NCBI GenBank assembly: GCA_020848015.1
Contig: JADLBA010000115.1
Coordinates: forward strand, 1 to 8,644
Reading direction: 5' to 3'
DNA length: 8,644 bases
From: Crocinitomicaceae bacterium
GTDB lineage: Bacteria > Bacteroidota > Bacteroidia > Flavobacteriales_D > Sanyastnellaceae
Both the position numbers and the translations under genes were made by a program. Shown here piece by piece: positions 1 to 7,070 of the stretch. Position 1 is the stretch's first letter, and each line of letters opens with the position of its first letter. The notes beneath the pieces are model-generated. The model saw only the letters and a program-made list of their open reading frames with translations. It made no database searches and was not told where the DNA came from.

Positions 1-423
1 AAGCAACCGGTCGGGCTTATAGCGGCATGCCCAGTAAAACAATTCCGCATCAATTGCAAGATCAAGAGCAACAGCCATTGGGTCACCGTCAATCTTTGCC
101 CTTCCTCCCACTATCGCCGCAAAATGGAACACATCGTTGATACGATCCATTATAAAATTATAACGTTGACGAAAGAAATGTACATCATCTGAAAAATGAC
201 GCATGATGCGAAGAGCATCTGCCTGAATAAACAACAACCGGTCTTCATAAACGGCAAATCCATCCCCATTGCGGGTTTTCGTCAACTCAAGCCAGGTGTC
301 CGGATGAATACCAACGGAGAGATCATCAATAAAAATAATCTGGTCGGGAGTAGTTGTCAAAAGTCGCTTCACCATATTCCTTCCGACAAATCCGCAACCG
401 CCCGTAACAAGATGGGTTTTCAT
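1..423 (-). CDS. NAD-dependent epimerase/dehydratase (extended SDR), N-terminal part, cut by window edge
   Basis: The first 141 codons of a minus-strand gene that continues past the left edge. The product opens with a Rossmann nucleotide-binding fold: beta strand, then TGGCGFVG at residues 7-14 (the TGxxGFxG signature of extended short-chain dehydrogenases), then FIDDLSVG at 32-38, where D33 is placed to bind the adenine ribose of NAD(H). The segment FHFAA at 99-103 matches the usual H-[LF]-A-A strand. These features fit enzymes acting on nucleotide-linked sugars, for example in surface polysaccharide synthesis. The catalytic Ser/Thr and YxxxK lie outside the window, so substrate and reaction cannot be assigned. 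The ATG at 423 is chosen because it directly precedes the first strand (MKTHLVTGG). The gene lies 105 bp downstream of the secreted-protein gene on the same strand and could be cotranscribed with it, but no functional link is visible. Confidence 0.88.
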   Translation of the reverse strand, partial: MKTHLVTGGCGFVGRNMVKRLLTTTPDQIIFIDDLSVGIHPDTWLELTKTRNGDGFAVYEDRLLFIQADALRIMRHFSDDVHFFRQRYNFIMDRINDVFHFAAIVGGRAKIDGDPMAVALDLAIDAELFYWACRYKPDRLL

Positions 424-528
424 ATATTTTACTTATTCGGCGAAAATACCAAAGAAGGAACTGATTCAGCATTCTTCCGGCATCAATGCGGAACTGAAAA
501 AGAGGCAATAGATGGGGCGAGGGAGTTT

Positions 529-1500
529 TTAATGCCCAATGACTAATGTCTTACTTTCCTGTTTCTTATTCTGAATAAGGACTACCTTGTATGTACCGGC
601 CGGGAGGCTTTCCTGAATAGTCACCCTGTTTCCATGAAGGATATCTCCAGGCTTAAACGTACGGCTTGCGGTTAGTTTTCCAGCGAGGTCGTATATATTC
701 ACGATGGTCGCTTCCTTAGTGAATGTATTGCCGTCGTCGAACTGGAGATGAAGGAGGCTTCCCTGCAGGGGATTGGGAAAAATTTCCCATCCTTGTTCAT
801 CGCCCTTTTCTTCACCGACTATTGTCAGCACCTCATTACCTTCAAAGGTGCAGGTTCCGTCATTATAATCAGCGAGCGGATAGTAGTTGGAGGCATACGG
901 ATCAGTGCATCCGAAAACTTTAGCATTTTCAGTGGTGAAAGAGAGGCCGAGCGCCTGCCATGTATTTTGGGGAGTACTCCAGCCCTGGAGATTCATTGTT
1001 CCGGAAGCAATACCGGTGGTAGTGAACTGGGCAATCAGCACAAGACCATTATTGGCCGGAGAACACTTCTCATCCGTAGGAATAAGGAACCAGGAACCGT
1101 TGATGGTGGCAATAGATCCACCGGTATTAAATGAGGAGAAGTCAATCCCCACATCCCATAAATTGTTTCCATCAGAATTTTCGTAACCAATGGTGATGTA
1201 GGAGTCGAATAGGAGCCCTGGATCCATCTCGGCAAAAGATGTCGAAAGCCCTCCTGAACTGTACCCTCCATAAGCATTATTGTAAAATGGAGAGGTACTT
1301 TGAATTATTAAGGGATGAGCTTCATCGCCCCAGATCGCATGGAGAGAATGACCCCCCGTACCCAATTGTGCATACACCCGGTAAGTGGTGCCTGGTGCAT
1401 TTCCCTGATTGTCCAACCTCTGAACGATCAATTGGGGGTCAGTGGCGCTCAATGAAAGAAAACAGAATGCAGAAAAGTGTAGTAGAAAAAATTTTTTCAT
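529..1500 (-). CDS. Secreted protein with GCTDP module and type A T9SS C-terminal sorting domain
   Basis: A 323-residue protein predicted to cross the inner membrane by Sec and the outer membrane by T9SS. Residues 1-19 (MKKFFLLHFSAFCFLSLSA) form a signal peptide, which is why I start at 1500; the open frame extends upstream to 1578, but that would bury the signal peptide. Residues 22-190 are an uncharacterised domain with aromatic, Gly-rich motifs: YRVYAQL (40-46), FDSYITIG (98-105), GSWFLIP (135-141) and LIAQFTTTG (155-163). It looks all-beta. Residues 197-217 form a small cysteine-bounded GCTDP...NYYP...DDG-like module (C198, C217), a type common in secreted Bacteroidota proteins. Residues 238-323 are a type A sorting domain: WEIFPNP, then VNIYDLAGK, LPAGTYKVVL and a final TLVIGH. 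This domain is normally cleaved by the T9SS sortase and replaced by A-LPS anchoring. The function of the mature protein is unknown; no catalytic motif is seen. Confidence 0.88.
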   Translation of the reverse strand: MKKFFLLHFSAFCFLSLSATDPQLIVQRLDNQGNAPGTTYRVYAQLGTGGHSLHAIWGDEAHPLIIQSTSPFYNNAYGGYSSGGLSTSFAEMDPGLLFDSYITIGYENSDGNNLWDVGIDFSSFNTGGSIATINGSWFLIPTDEKCSPANNGLVLIAQFTTTGIASGTMNLQGWSTPQNTWQALGLSFTTENAKVFGCTDPYASNYYPLADYNDGTCTFEGNEVLTIVGEEKGDEQGWEIFPNPLQGSLLHLQFDDGNTFTKEATIVNIYDLAGKLTASRTFKPGDILHGNRVTIQESLPAGTYKVVLIQNKKQESKTLVIGH

Positions 1501-1861
1501 GACAATACAAATTAGTTCCTGTACAATTTTAAGAATAAAAATCGCTGAAAATTCAGAAATCAACAGAAGTTTTAACATTTACCACACTGAAATAAACAGT
1601 GGAGAGGTTGTTTGGCAGGCTCAGGCAACATAAAGCCAAGTTTCCACGTCTTTTGGTAAGTTTGATAAGGCAAGGACTCGAATAAAAAAGACTGAGCAGA
1701 GGGAACAATTTTCCGACTATGAAAAGAAATAGAATATTCCGATGGACTGCGGTGAGACACTAACTAAGCGGAAAAATTTTCAGTGTTCGGCAAGTAAGAA
1801 TTATATTAGCTGTTTTTCGTTTAACCTTTATAACTGGCTTTTTGACTGTTTTCTGAATCCG
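1501..1861. other. Divergent intergenic region between two secreted-protein genes
   Basis: These 361 bp separate two start codons that point away from each other (1500 on minus, 1862 on plus), so both promoters should lie here. I see no convincing gene. The short open frames inside encode Ser/Lys-rich peptides with no signal peptide or recognisable motif, and two of them are only N-terminal run-ons of the flanking genes. The region is A+T-rich compared with the genes. It contains a candidate Bacteroidota -7 box at 1657-1664 and a short inverted repeat, CACTG-N7-CAGTG, at 1585-1601. No purine-rich ribosome-binding site stands out before either start codon, which is common in this phylum. Confidence 0.6.
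1657..1664 (+). promoter_or_regulatory. Candidate Bacteroidota -7 promoter box (TAnnTTTG)
   Basis: TAAGTTTG matches the TAnnTTTG consensus of the Bacteroidota primary sigma factor exactly and points towards the gene starting at 1862. The expected -33 TTG/TTTG element is not clear at the usual spacing; only TTTCC is near (1641-1645). If used, it would leave a 5' leader of about 190 nt. An eight-base pattern with two free positions arises easily by chance, so this is only a candidate. Confidence 0.25.
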
Positions 1862-3166
1862 ATGAAGTGTAAACTGATCTTTTTCTTTTGCCTGATTTCC
1901 TTGTTTTTCAATGGTCAGGTAAACATTATCGGTACAGGTGCCGACAGAGGCAAATTCATTTTAAACGACGGGGGAAAATTTATTATTGCTGCTGAGGTCG
2001 AGGATCCATCCACCCACCCCTTCAAATTCCTCGTTTTTTCAACCCTTTCAGGAACTTCGCTGAATACTTATGTTTACAAGGGTGGTATGCCCTACGCGAT
2101 AAACGATTTCATCAAAAATAAAAAGGGTAATTATATCGCATTGGGAGAGCGTTATCTGGAAGGCAACAGGGAGTCTATGTTGCTGATTGAAATGAATCCT
2201 GCGCTCAGTCCGGTTCGAGCCAAAGCCTCCTATGAAAATGGTAATGAGGTAGAACCTTATGATATTCTGGAATACGGCGACAGTTATTTTATCACCGGAT
2301 TTACAAAGACCTCGCAACTGATGTCAGCCGGTGTTGCCTATATCACAAAAGAAAAACAGCAGATGTACCTGACACGGTACGACAATGAATTCAACCAGAT
2401 ATCTTCTTACATCATTACGGGTTTTGCTGATGATGTAAATCCTGTCGGCAGGCAGATGGCACTGGCCAACAACCACCTGATCATTGCAGGAAATATTGTC
2501 GGGGCAGAAAAAAGCGAAGCAGTAGTGTTGTCTGTAAATCTCATCACCAATCAGCTTGAATGGTCAAAGCGCATTTCGGGCACTCAGAGTCTGGGTGTAA
2601 CAGATATGATTATCCATGATGGCAACATCGTTATCCAGTGTACCACTGCTGATAAGATAACTTCCGATCACGCACTAATCATGCTGGATGAGGATGGTAA
2701 CCTGAAAAAATCGTGGCTTCTTGCAGAAGAGGGTATCCAACGTAGCCATTGTCTATACACCAATAAGCAGGGAGAGTTAATGCTTTTTGGAGCATCCGGT
2801 AGCAACCGGTTTGAATCAAAAAGAGCTGCCTATTTATTTTCTACTCTTACCGGTAAATTCAGGGTGAACCTTCAGGGCGATGGTATTCAGAGCGAAACAG
2901 GAAGAGCTACTGCAACTGTAACCGGTTTTACCTGTATTGGTTATGAGTTTTCCAGAGGCAAAACAGGAATAGATATTTCACTGCGCAATTATCAGGAAAG
3001 TACTTTTAGTTCTGCTGCAGCGACGGATGCGAAAGAATTGCCGGTAAGTATTCAGCCGATCTCTCTGAAAATTGAAAATTTTCCGGTGACTGCCGGTATT
3101 TTTAAATCAGAACTTTTTTTTGAAGATATAAAGTACGAGCCATACTACATCTGGCATGTTGAGTAA
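1862..3166 (+). CDS. Exported protein of unknown function, predicted seven-bladed beta-propeller
   Basis: A 434-residue protein I do not recognise as a named family. Residues 1-19 (MKCKLIFFFCLISLFFNGQ) form a signal peptide of the kind usual in Bacteroidota, probably cleaved after NGQ. No lipobox is seen, so it is probably not a lipoprotein. The open frame continues upstream to 1742, but that 40-residue extension is Cys-rich, low in quality and precedes the signal peptide, so the ATG at 1862 is preferred. The mature part carries repeated strand signatures, a turn followed by a hydrophobic strand ending in a small residue: GGKFIIAAEV (37), GNYIALGERY (89), GDSYFITGFT (139), NNHLIIAGNI (203), DGNIVIQCTT (253), QGELMLFGAS (303) and a weaker TATVTGFTCIG (350). 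The period of about 50 residues is typical of propeller blades. No T9SS C-terminal domain is visible; the protein ends in YEPYYIWHVE. The gene overlaps the adhesin gene by 11 nt, so co-translation is likely, and it may be a periplasmic or outer-membrane partner of the adhesin. Confidence 0.85.
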   Translation: MKCKLIFFFCLISLFFNGQVNIIGTGADRGKFILNDGGKFIIAAEVEDPSTHPFKFLVFSTLSGTSLNTYVYKGGMPYAINDFIKNKKGNYIALGERYLEGNRESMLLIEMNPALSPVRAKASYENGNEVEPYDILEYGDSYFITGFTKTSQLMSAGVAYITKEKQQMYLTRYDNEFNQISSYIITGFADDVNPVGRQMALANNHLIIAGNIVGAEKSEAVVLSVNLITNQLEWSKRISGTQSLGVTDMIIHDGNIVIQCTTADKITSDHALIMLDEDGNLKKSWLLAEEGIQRSHCLYTNKQGELMLFGASGSNRFESKRAAYLFSTLTGKFRVNLQGDGIQSETGRATATVTGFTCIGYEFSRGKTGIDISLRNYQESTFSSAAATDAKELPVSIQPISLKIENFPVTAGIFKSELFFEDIKYEPYYIWHVE

Positions 3167-6100
3167 GTACAGAAATATACTGATAGCCGGAGTAATGATC
3201 TTCTCGGCATATTCGGCGTTCGCTGATGGCTGTCAGTCTGCTGCTTTCAGTTTTTCTTATGATATTCCAAATTGTACAGGTCAGTTTCTCTTCCAGGGAA
3301 CTACAGACTGTGGTGTAGGTCAGGGAAACTCCAACTGGATATGGGATTTTGGCGATGGTAGTCCACAGGAATATGACATCATGAACCCAACGCATGAATA
3401 CCTGTATGAGGGTGCTTACACAGTGACTTTATGGATGTATCCGCTTTGCCACGGACCAGGAAATCCCCCATGTATCAACACCGCTACTATCAATGTACTG
3501 TTCCCCAACCTTGCCGATATTGTACCGGTGGTCACCAGTGATTACAACGGTCACGACGTATCGTGTACAGATGCCTGTGATGGCACACTGATCATTGCTT
3601 CTGTGGGTCCCGGCTATAGCATCGAATGGGGAGATTTTCCTGCGGGTGAAACAACGATTACCGGTGTGTGTCCAGGCACCTATTATGTGTACTCACATCC
3701 ACCGGTAGGATGCGGTTATACGCAAGGTGTTGTGACGGTCGAAAATCCACCGCCGTTTGATTATACGTTTTCACAGGATTCGATGAGTTGTTATGGGCAG
3801 AGCGATGGAATAGCCACTGTCATTGTAACCGGCGCTACGCCGGGGTATCAAATCACCTGGTCCAATGGCGCTACCGGGCCTACTGCCTATAACCTTCCCA
3901 CCGGTTCTTATACTATCAATATTGTGGATGCAAACGGATGTGAATTCATTGCCAATGGAACCTTGCTTGAACTGCCTCAACTCTTTGCCAATGCATTTGT
4001 CAGTTCAGACTACCATGGTTTTGACATCAGTTGTTATGATGGAAGCGACGGAGCCGCTGATGCAAATCCCAGCGGTGGCTCACCGCCTTATTTTTTTCAA
4101 TGGGATGATTTAATTAATCAGACAACACAGGTCGCCACCAATCTTCAGCAGGACGATTATCACGTGTTTATTGTGGACTCACAGGGCTGTACAGTGGAAG
4201 ACTCCATTTCGCTGTTCCATCCTACACCAGTAACAGCAGATGTTGACATCATCAGCGATTATCATGGAGAAGACATCAGTTGCTTTGGAGAAGACGATGG
4301 AATTGTAGAAGTAGTTTCCGCCAGCGGTGGAACCGGTAATAATGTCAGCAGTTATACCTACCAATGGTATGAAGTGCCGGAGGGTTGTCAAAATATTCAA
4401 TGCTGGGTATCAGTTGCCGGTGCTACCAATCCAGAATACAGTACTGCGAGTGATGGAACTTATGTTGTAAGTCTGACCGACCTGAACAACTGCACTGCCT
4501 ACGTTTACCAAAGCGTTGAAGAACCACCGCCCATTGTGATTGATGTCGTTATTACCTCAAATTACAATGGTACGGCGATCAGTTGCAACGGAGCCGAGGA
4601 TGGAGAAGTAACCTACAGTGCTTCGGGAGGCACAGGCCAGTTGCTGAGCGAGTGGACCAACAATGGCAATACAGGTTTTGTGAACGGCGGACTACCATCG
4701 GGAATTTATACTGTGGAGCTAACCGATGCGAACGGATGTTTTGCCTCTGACAGCATTTTTGTTGCTGAACCACCACCGATCGTTGTGACAGGATGGGTAA
4801 GCAGCGATTACAACGGCGCACATATCAGTTGTTTTGATTCTAACGATGGGATATTAGAGGGTCAAGCCAGCGGAGGTAATGGAACCATTCATCTGTTCTG
4901 GTCAAATGGGGTACTGGGAAGCCCCAATTCACTAAATATCCATGCAGGCGATTATACACTCACTGCGATTGATGCCAACTCCTGCCACGAAGAAACGCAA
5001 GTAACTGTCATTCCACCACCGCAACTGATTCCTGTAATAACCCTGTTGACCGATTACAACGGGTATCCGATAAGCTGCTACGGAGAAGATGATGGCGTTG
5101 GAGAAGTAACCACTACCGGGGGCGTTGGTAACTATACTTATCTATGGACGGGACAGGTGCTTCCCGGACAGATCACCAATGTTGCGGGAACCGTCTCAGC
5201 AGGTACACTTCAGGTGCAGGCAACGGATGAAAACGGATGTATTGCAACCAACACCATCACTGTGCAACAACCTCCTCCCGTTCAGGCTTTACTGCAGGTG
5301 ATCAGTAACTACAACGGATCGGAGATCAGTTGTTATGGAGCCAGCGATGGCTCAGTGCAGGTCTATCCTACCGGCGGTGTGCCACCCTACGAATTCAACT
5401 GGGATGATGATCCCGGCGAAACGACCAATGTTATTACAGGTCTTCCTGATGGTATTACCGGAATAATGGTGGAAGACCTGAATGGTTGTCAATACACTAC
5501 CAACATCATGGTGACACAACCATTGCCCGTCACTACAACTATGGAGGTGGCATCTGATTATCACGGTTCTGATACCTCATGTCCTGGCTCCAGTGATGGC
5601 AGTGCGCATATAGTAGCTCAAGGAGGAACTGCCCCCTATTTCTATCTATGGCCTTATGGTGAATCTGGCTCCACATCAGGCTATTTCTATCCCGAAGGAT
5701 ATGTTGCGGTTTCTGTCTGGGACATCAATAATTGCCAGACGACAGACAGCATTTTTATCACTACACCATCCGAAATGACGAGCAGTACAGAGATACTTAC
5801 CGACTATAACGGATTCTCTGTTTCGTGCTATGGTGCTCACGACGGAAGTGTAATCATCAGTGGCGCGGGAGGTACCGGCGATCTGACTTTTGAGTGGAGT
5901 AATGGTCTTTCTGGAACACTGAACGACAATTTCGGCGCGGGACAAATTTTTGTTGATATCACCGACGTAAACGGATGTACGATACAGGATACTGTATTGC
6001 TCACCCAACCCCCTCAGATCGTTGGAATTGATAGCATATTGTCTGATTACACAGGATGGGATATTTCATGCTATGGTTATAGCGATGGCATTGCATCCAT

Positions 6101-7013
6101 TGATCCCAGCGGAGGAGTTGAGCCTTATTCTATCCTTTGGTCATCAGGAGAAACCGGCCTTGTTGCGACGGATCTCACCGGTGGCTCTCAATGGGTGAGT
6201 ATCACGGATCACAATGGTTGCGATACCACTTATATGCTTAACCTGACTGAACCGGATCCGATCAATACAACTTTCATCACCGTCACAGATACCTGCCTGA
6301 GAGCAGGAGGAACAGCACTTGCCATTGCGTCGGGCGGCACACCGCCATACGCATTTCTATGGGAAGAGGGAACGACAGGGGCATATATTACCAACCTTCT
6401 CTCGGGGTCTTATGAGGTATTTGTCACCGATACCAATGGTTGCTTTAATACGCTTGAAACGTTTATTCCCAACATCCCCGCGCCGGTAGCACACTTTACA
6501 CCCAGCGACTCGATTATTTGTATTGTAAATGAAAGTACGGTCGTGAATTTTACCGACCAGTCTGAAAATAATCCTATCAGTTGGGACTGGGATTTTAGCA
6601 TAGGTAATACGTCCACTCTCCAACATCCGGTGCACGATTTTTATGGACCGGGAAATCACACTGTCACTCTTACTGTTCAAAATGAATTTCAGTGCACCGA
6701 TGATACCACAATGACGATCGCTGTACTACCAGATATGACCATCTACCTCCCCAATGCTTTTACGCCCAACAATGACGGAATGAATGATACCTTCTATCCT
6801 AAGGGCACGGAGGTGAAATATATTCAATTGGATATTTTCGACCGGTGGGGAGCACTAATATTCAGCGCCGACTCTATGGACGATGAGTGGGATGGATGGG
6901 TAAATGGATACCCGCCGGTGATTGAGTCATACAATTATGTGTTAGTAGCCTCGGGAGGCTGCGATGACAAAGACCTGAAGAAAAAATATGGCACAGTGAC
7001 GATTGTCAAATAA
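3156..7013 (+). CDS. SprB-repeat surface adhesin with PKD domains and type B T9SS C-terminal domain
   Basis: A 1285-residue secreted protein. Domain order: signal peptide 1-23 (MLSKYRNILIAGVMIFSAYSAFA); PKD domain about 29-116 with the WDFGDG core at 63-68; twelve SprB-like repeats at 121-1110; a second, degenerate PKD-like domain at 1111-1193 (WDWDFSIG where WDFGDG is expected, then HTVTLTVQN); and a type B sorting domain at 1194-1285 (YLPNAFTPNNDGMND, IFDRWGALIFS, EWDGW, ending YGTVTIVK). Type B domains are the gliding-motility-associated C-termini exported by T9SS, usually with a PorP/SprF-like outer-membrane partner. SprB of Flavobacterium johnsoniae is the mobile gliding adhesin and is several times longer, so this is a short relative; gliding itself is not shown. 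The likely role is surface attachment or motility. The start at 3156 lies inside the preceding gene; the next Met (residue 14) would destroy the signal peptide. No Shine-Dalgarno site is seen, which fits translational coupling. Confidence 0.93.
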   Translation: MLSKYRNILIAGVMIFSAYSAFADGCQSAAFSFSYDIPNCTGQFLFQGTTDCGVGQGNSNWIWDFGDGSPQEYDIMNPTHEYLYEGAYTVTLWMYPLCHGPGNPPCINTATINVLFPNLADIVPVVTSDYNGHDVSCTDACDGTLIIASVGPGYSIEWGDFPAGETTITGVCPGTYYVYSHPPVGCGYTQGVVTVENPPPFDYTFSQDSMSCYGQSDGIATVIVTGATPGYQITWSNGATGPTAYNLPTGSYTINIVDANGCEFIANGTLLELPQLFANAFVSSDYHGFDISCYDGSDGAADANPSGGSPPYFFQWDDLINQTTQVATNLQQDDYHVFIVDSQGCTVEDSISLFHPTPVTADVDIISDYHGEDISCFGEDDGIVEVVSASGGTGNNVSSYTYQWYEVPEGCQNIQCWVSVAGATNPEYSTASDGTYVVSLTDLNNCTAYVYQSVEEPPPIVIDVVITSNYNGTAISCNGAEDGEVTYSASGGTGQLLSEWTNNGNTGFVNGGLPSGIYTVELTDANGCFASDSIFVAEPPPIVVTGWVSSDYNGAHISCFDSNDGILEGQASGGNGTIHLFWSNGVLGSPNSLNIHAGDYTLTAIDANSCHEETQVTVIPPPQLIPVITLLTDYNGYPISCYGEDDGVGEVTTTGGVGNYTYLWTGQVLPGQITNVAGTVSAGTLQVQATDENGCIATNTITVQQPPPVQALLQVISNYNGSEISCYGASDGSVQVYPTGGVPPYEFNWDDDPGETTNVITGLPDGITGIMVEDLNGCQYTTNIMVTQPLPVTTTMEVASDYHGSDTSCPGSSDGSAHIVAQGGTAPYFYLWPYGESGSTSGYFYPEGYVAVSVWDINNCQTTDSIFITTPSEMTSSTEILTDYNGFSVSCYGAHDGSVIISGAGGTGDLTFEWSNGLSGTLNDNFGAGQIFVDITDVNGCTIQDTVLLTQPPQIVGIDSILSDYTGWDISCYGYSDGIASIDPSGGVEPYSILWSSGETGLVATDLTGGSQWVSITDHNGCDTTYMLNLTEPDPINTTFITVTDTCLRAGGTALAIASGGTPPYAFLWEEGTTGAYITNLLSGSYEVFVTDTNGCFNTLETFIPNIPAPVAHFTPSDSIICIVNESTVVNFTDQSENNPISWDWDFSIGNTSTLQHPVHDFYGPGNHTVTLTVQNEFQCTDDTTMTIAVLPDMTIYLPNAFTPNNDGMNDTFYPKGTEVKYIQLDIFDRWGALIFSADSMDDEWDGWVNGYPPVIESYNYVLVASGGCDDKDLKKKYGTVTIVK
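3516..6485 (+). repeat. Twelve tandem SprB-like protein repeats (about 82 residues each)
   Basis: Approximate repeat starts are 3516, 3756, 3981, 4230, 4533, 4779, 5025, 5280, 5529, 5775, 6018 and 6261. Lengths are 80, 75, 83, 101, 82, 82, 85, 83, 82, 81, 81 and 75 residues. The core is a [ST][DN]Y[NHT]G stretch, then [IVT]SC three residues later, a DG turn, a GG...PY or GG.G block, a W-containing strand, a G.Y-type strand, D.N.C, and a Pro-rich linker (PPP, PPQ, PTP). Most repeats carry two cysteines (the SC and the final NGC/NNC) that could form a disulfide. The second and twelfth copies lack the DYxG motif, and the fourth carries an insertion. The repeats are clear at protein level but diverged at DNA level, so the array is old rather than freshly duplicated. 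Confidence 0.9.
6735..7010 (+). other. Type B T9SS sorting domain (gliding-motility-associated C-terminal domain)
   Basis: This encodes the last 92 residues of the adhesin. The conserved blocks are present in order: PNAFTPNNDGMND, then the strand IQLDIFDRWGALIF, EWDGW, the YNYVLV strand and a terminal GTVTIVK. It differs clearly from the type A domain at 529-786 on the other strand (PNP and LPAGTYKVVL blocks), so the window holds cargo for both T9SS export classes. The Cys-Asp-Asp-Lys loop with a KKK run just before the last strand is less usual, but the overall fit is strong. Confidence 0.9.
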
Positions 7014-7045
7014 GCTCCGCTCTGCCCTTTTCCCCTTCACTGAGA

Positions 7046-7070
7046 AATATATTCGTGCGATATTCTTTTT
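7046..7070 (+). terminator. Possible weak terminator after the adhesin gene
   Basis: In the 55-bp convergent gap, AATAT (7046-7050) can pair with ATATT (7060-7064) around a 9-nt loop, followed by C and five Ts. The stem is short and purely A/T, so it would be weak. The last two Ts overlap the stop codon of the converging aminotransferase gene. Intrinsic termination here is a guess from position. Confidence 0.2.

Noticed and set aside
748..1134. 128-residue plus-strand open frame opposite the type A cargo gene
   Set aside because: It lies wholly antisense to a gene with clear domains and has no protein features of its own.
1501..1578. N-terminal extension of the type A cargo gene to 1578
   Set aside because: It would add 26 residues in front of the MKKFFLLHF signal peptide; the internal Met gives a normal export signal.
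1604..1632. Imperfect GTTG...CAAC hairpin as a terminator or operator
   Set aside because: Only four outer base pairs, mismatched inside and without a T-run; not distinguishable from chance.
1572..1760. 62-residue minus-strand open frame in the divergent intergenic region
   Set aside because: No recognisable motif, signal peptide or conserved pattern; it lies in A+T-rich regulatory DNA and looks like chance.
1742..1861. N-terminal extension of the propeller-like gene to an ATG at 1742
   Set aside because: It would place 40 low-quality, Cys-rich residues before a textbook signal peptide that begins at the ATG at 1862.
3516..6485. Tandem DNA repeats that might be a CRISPR array or recent duplication
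   Set aside because: The periodicity is at protein level in one open frame; copies differ widely in DNA sequence and there are no spacers.
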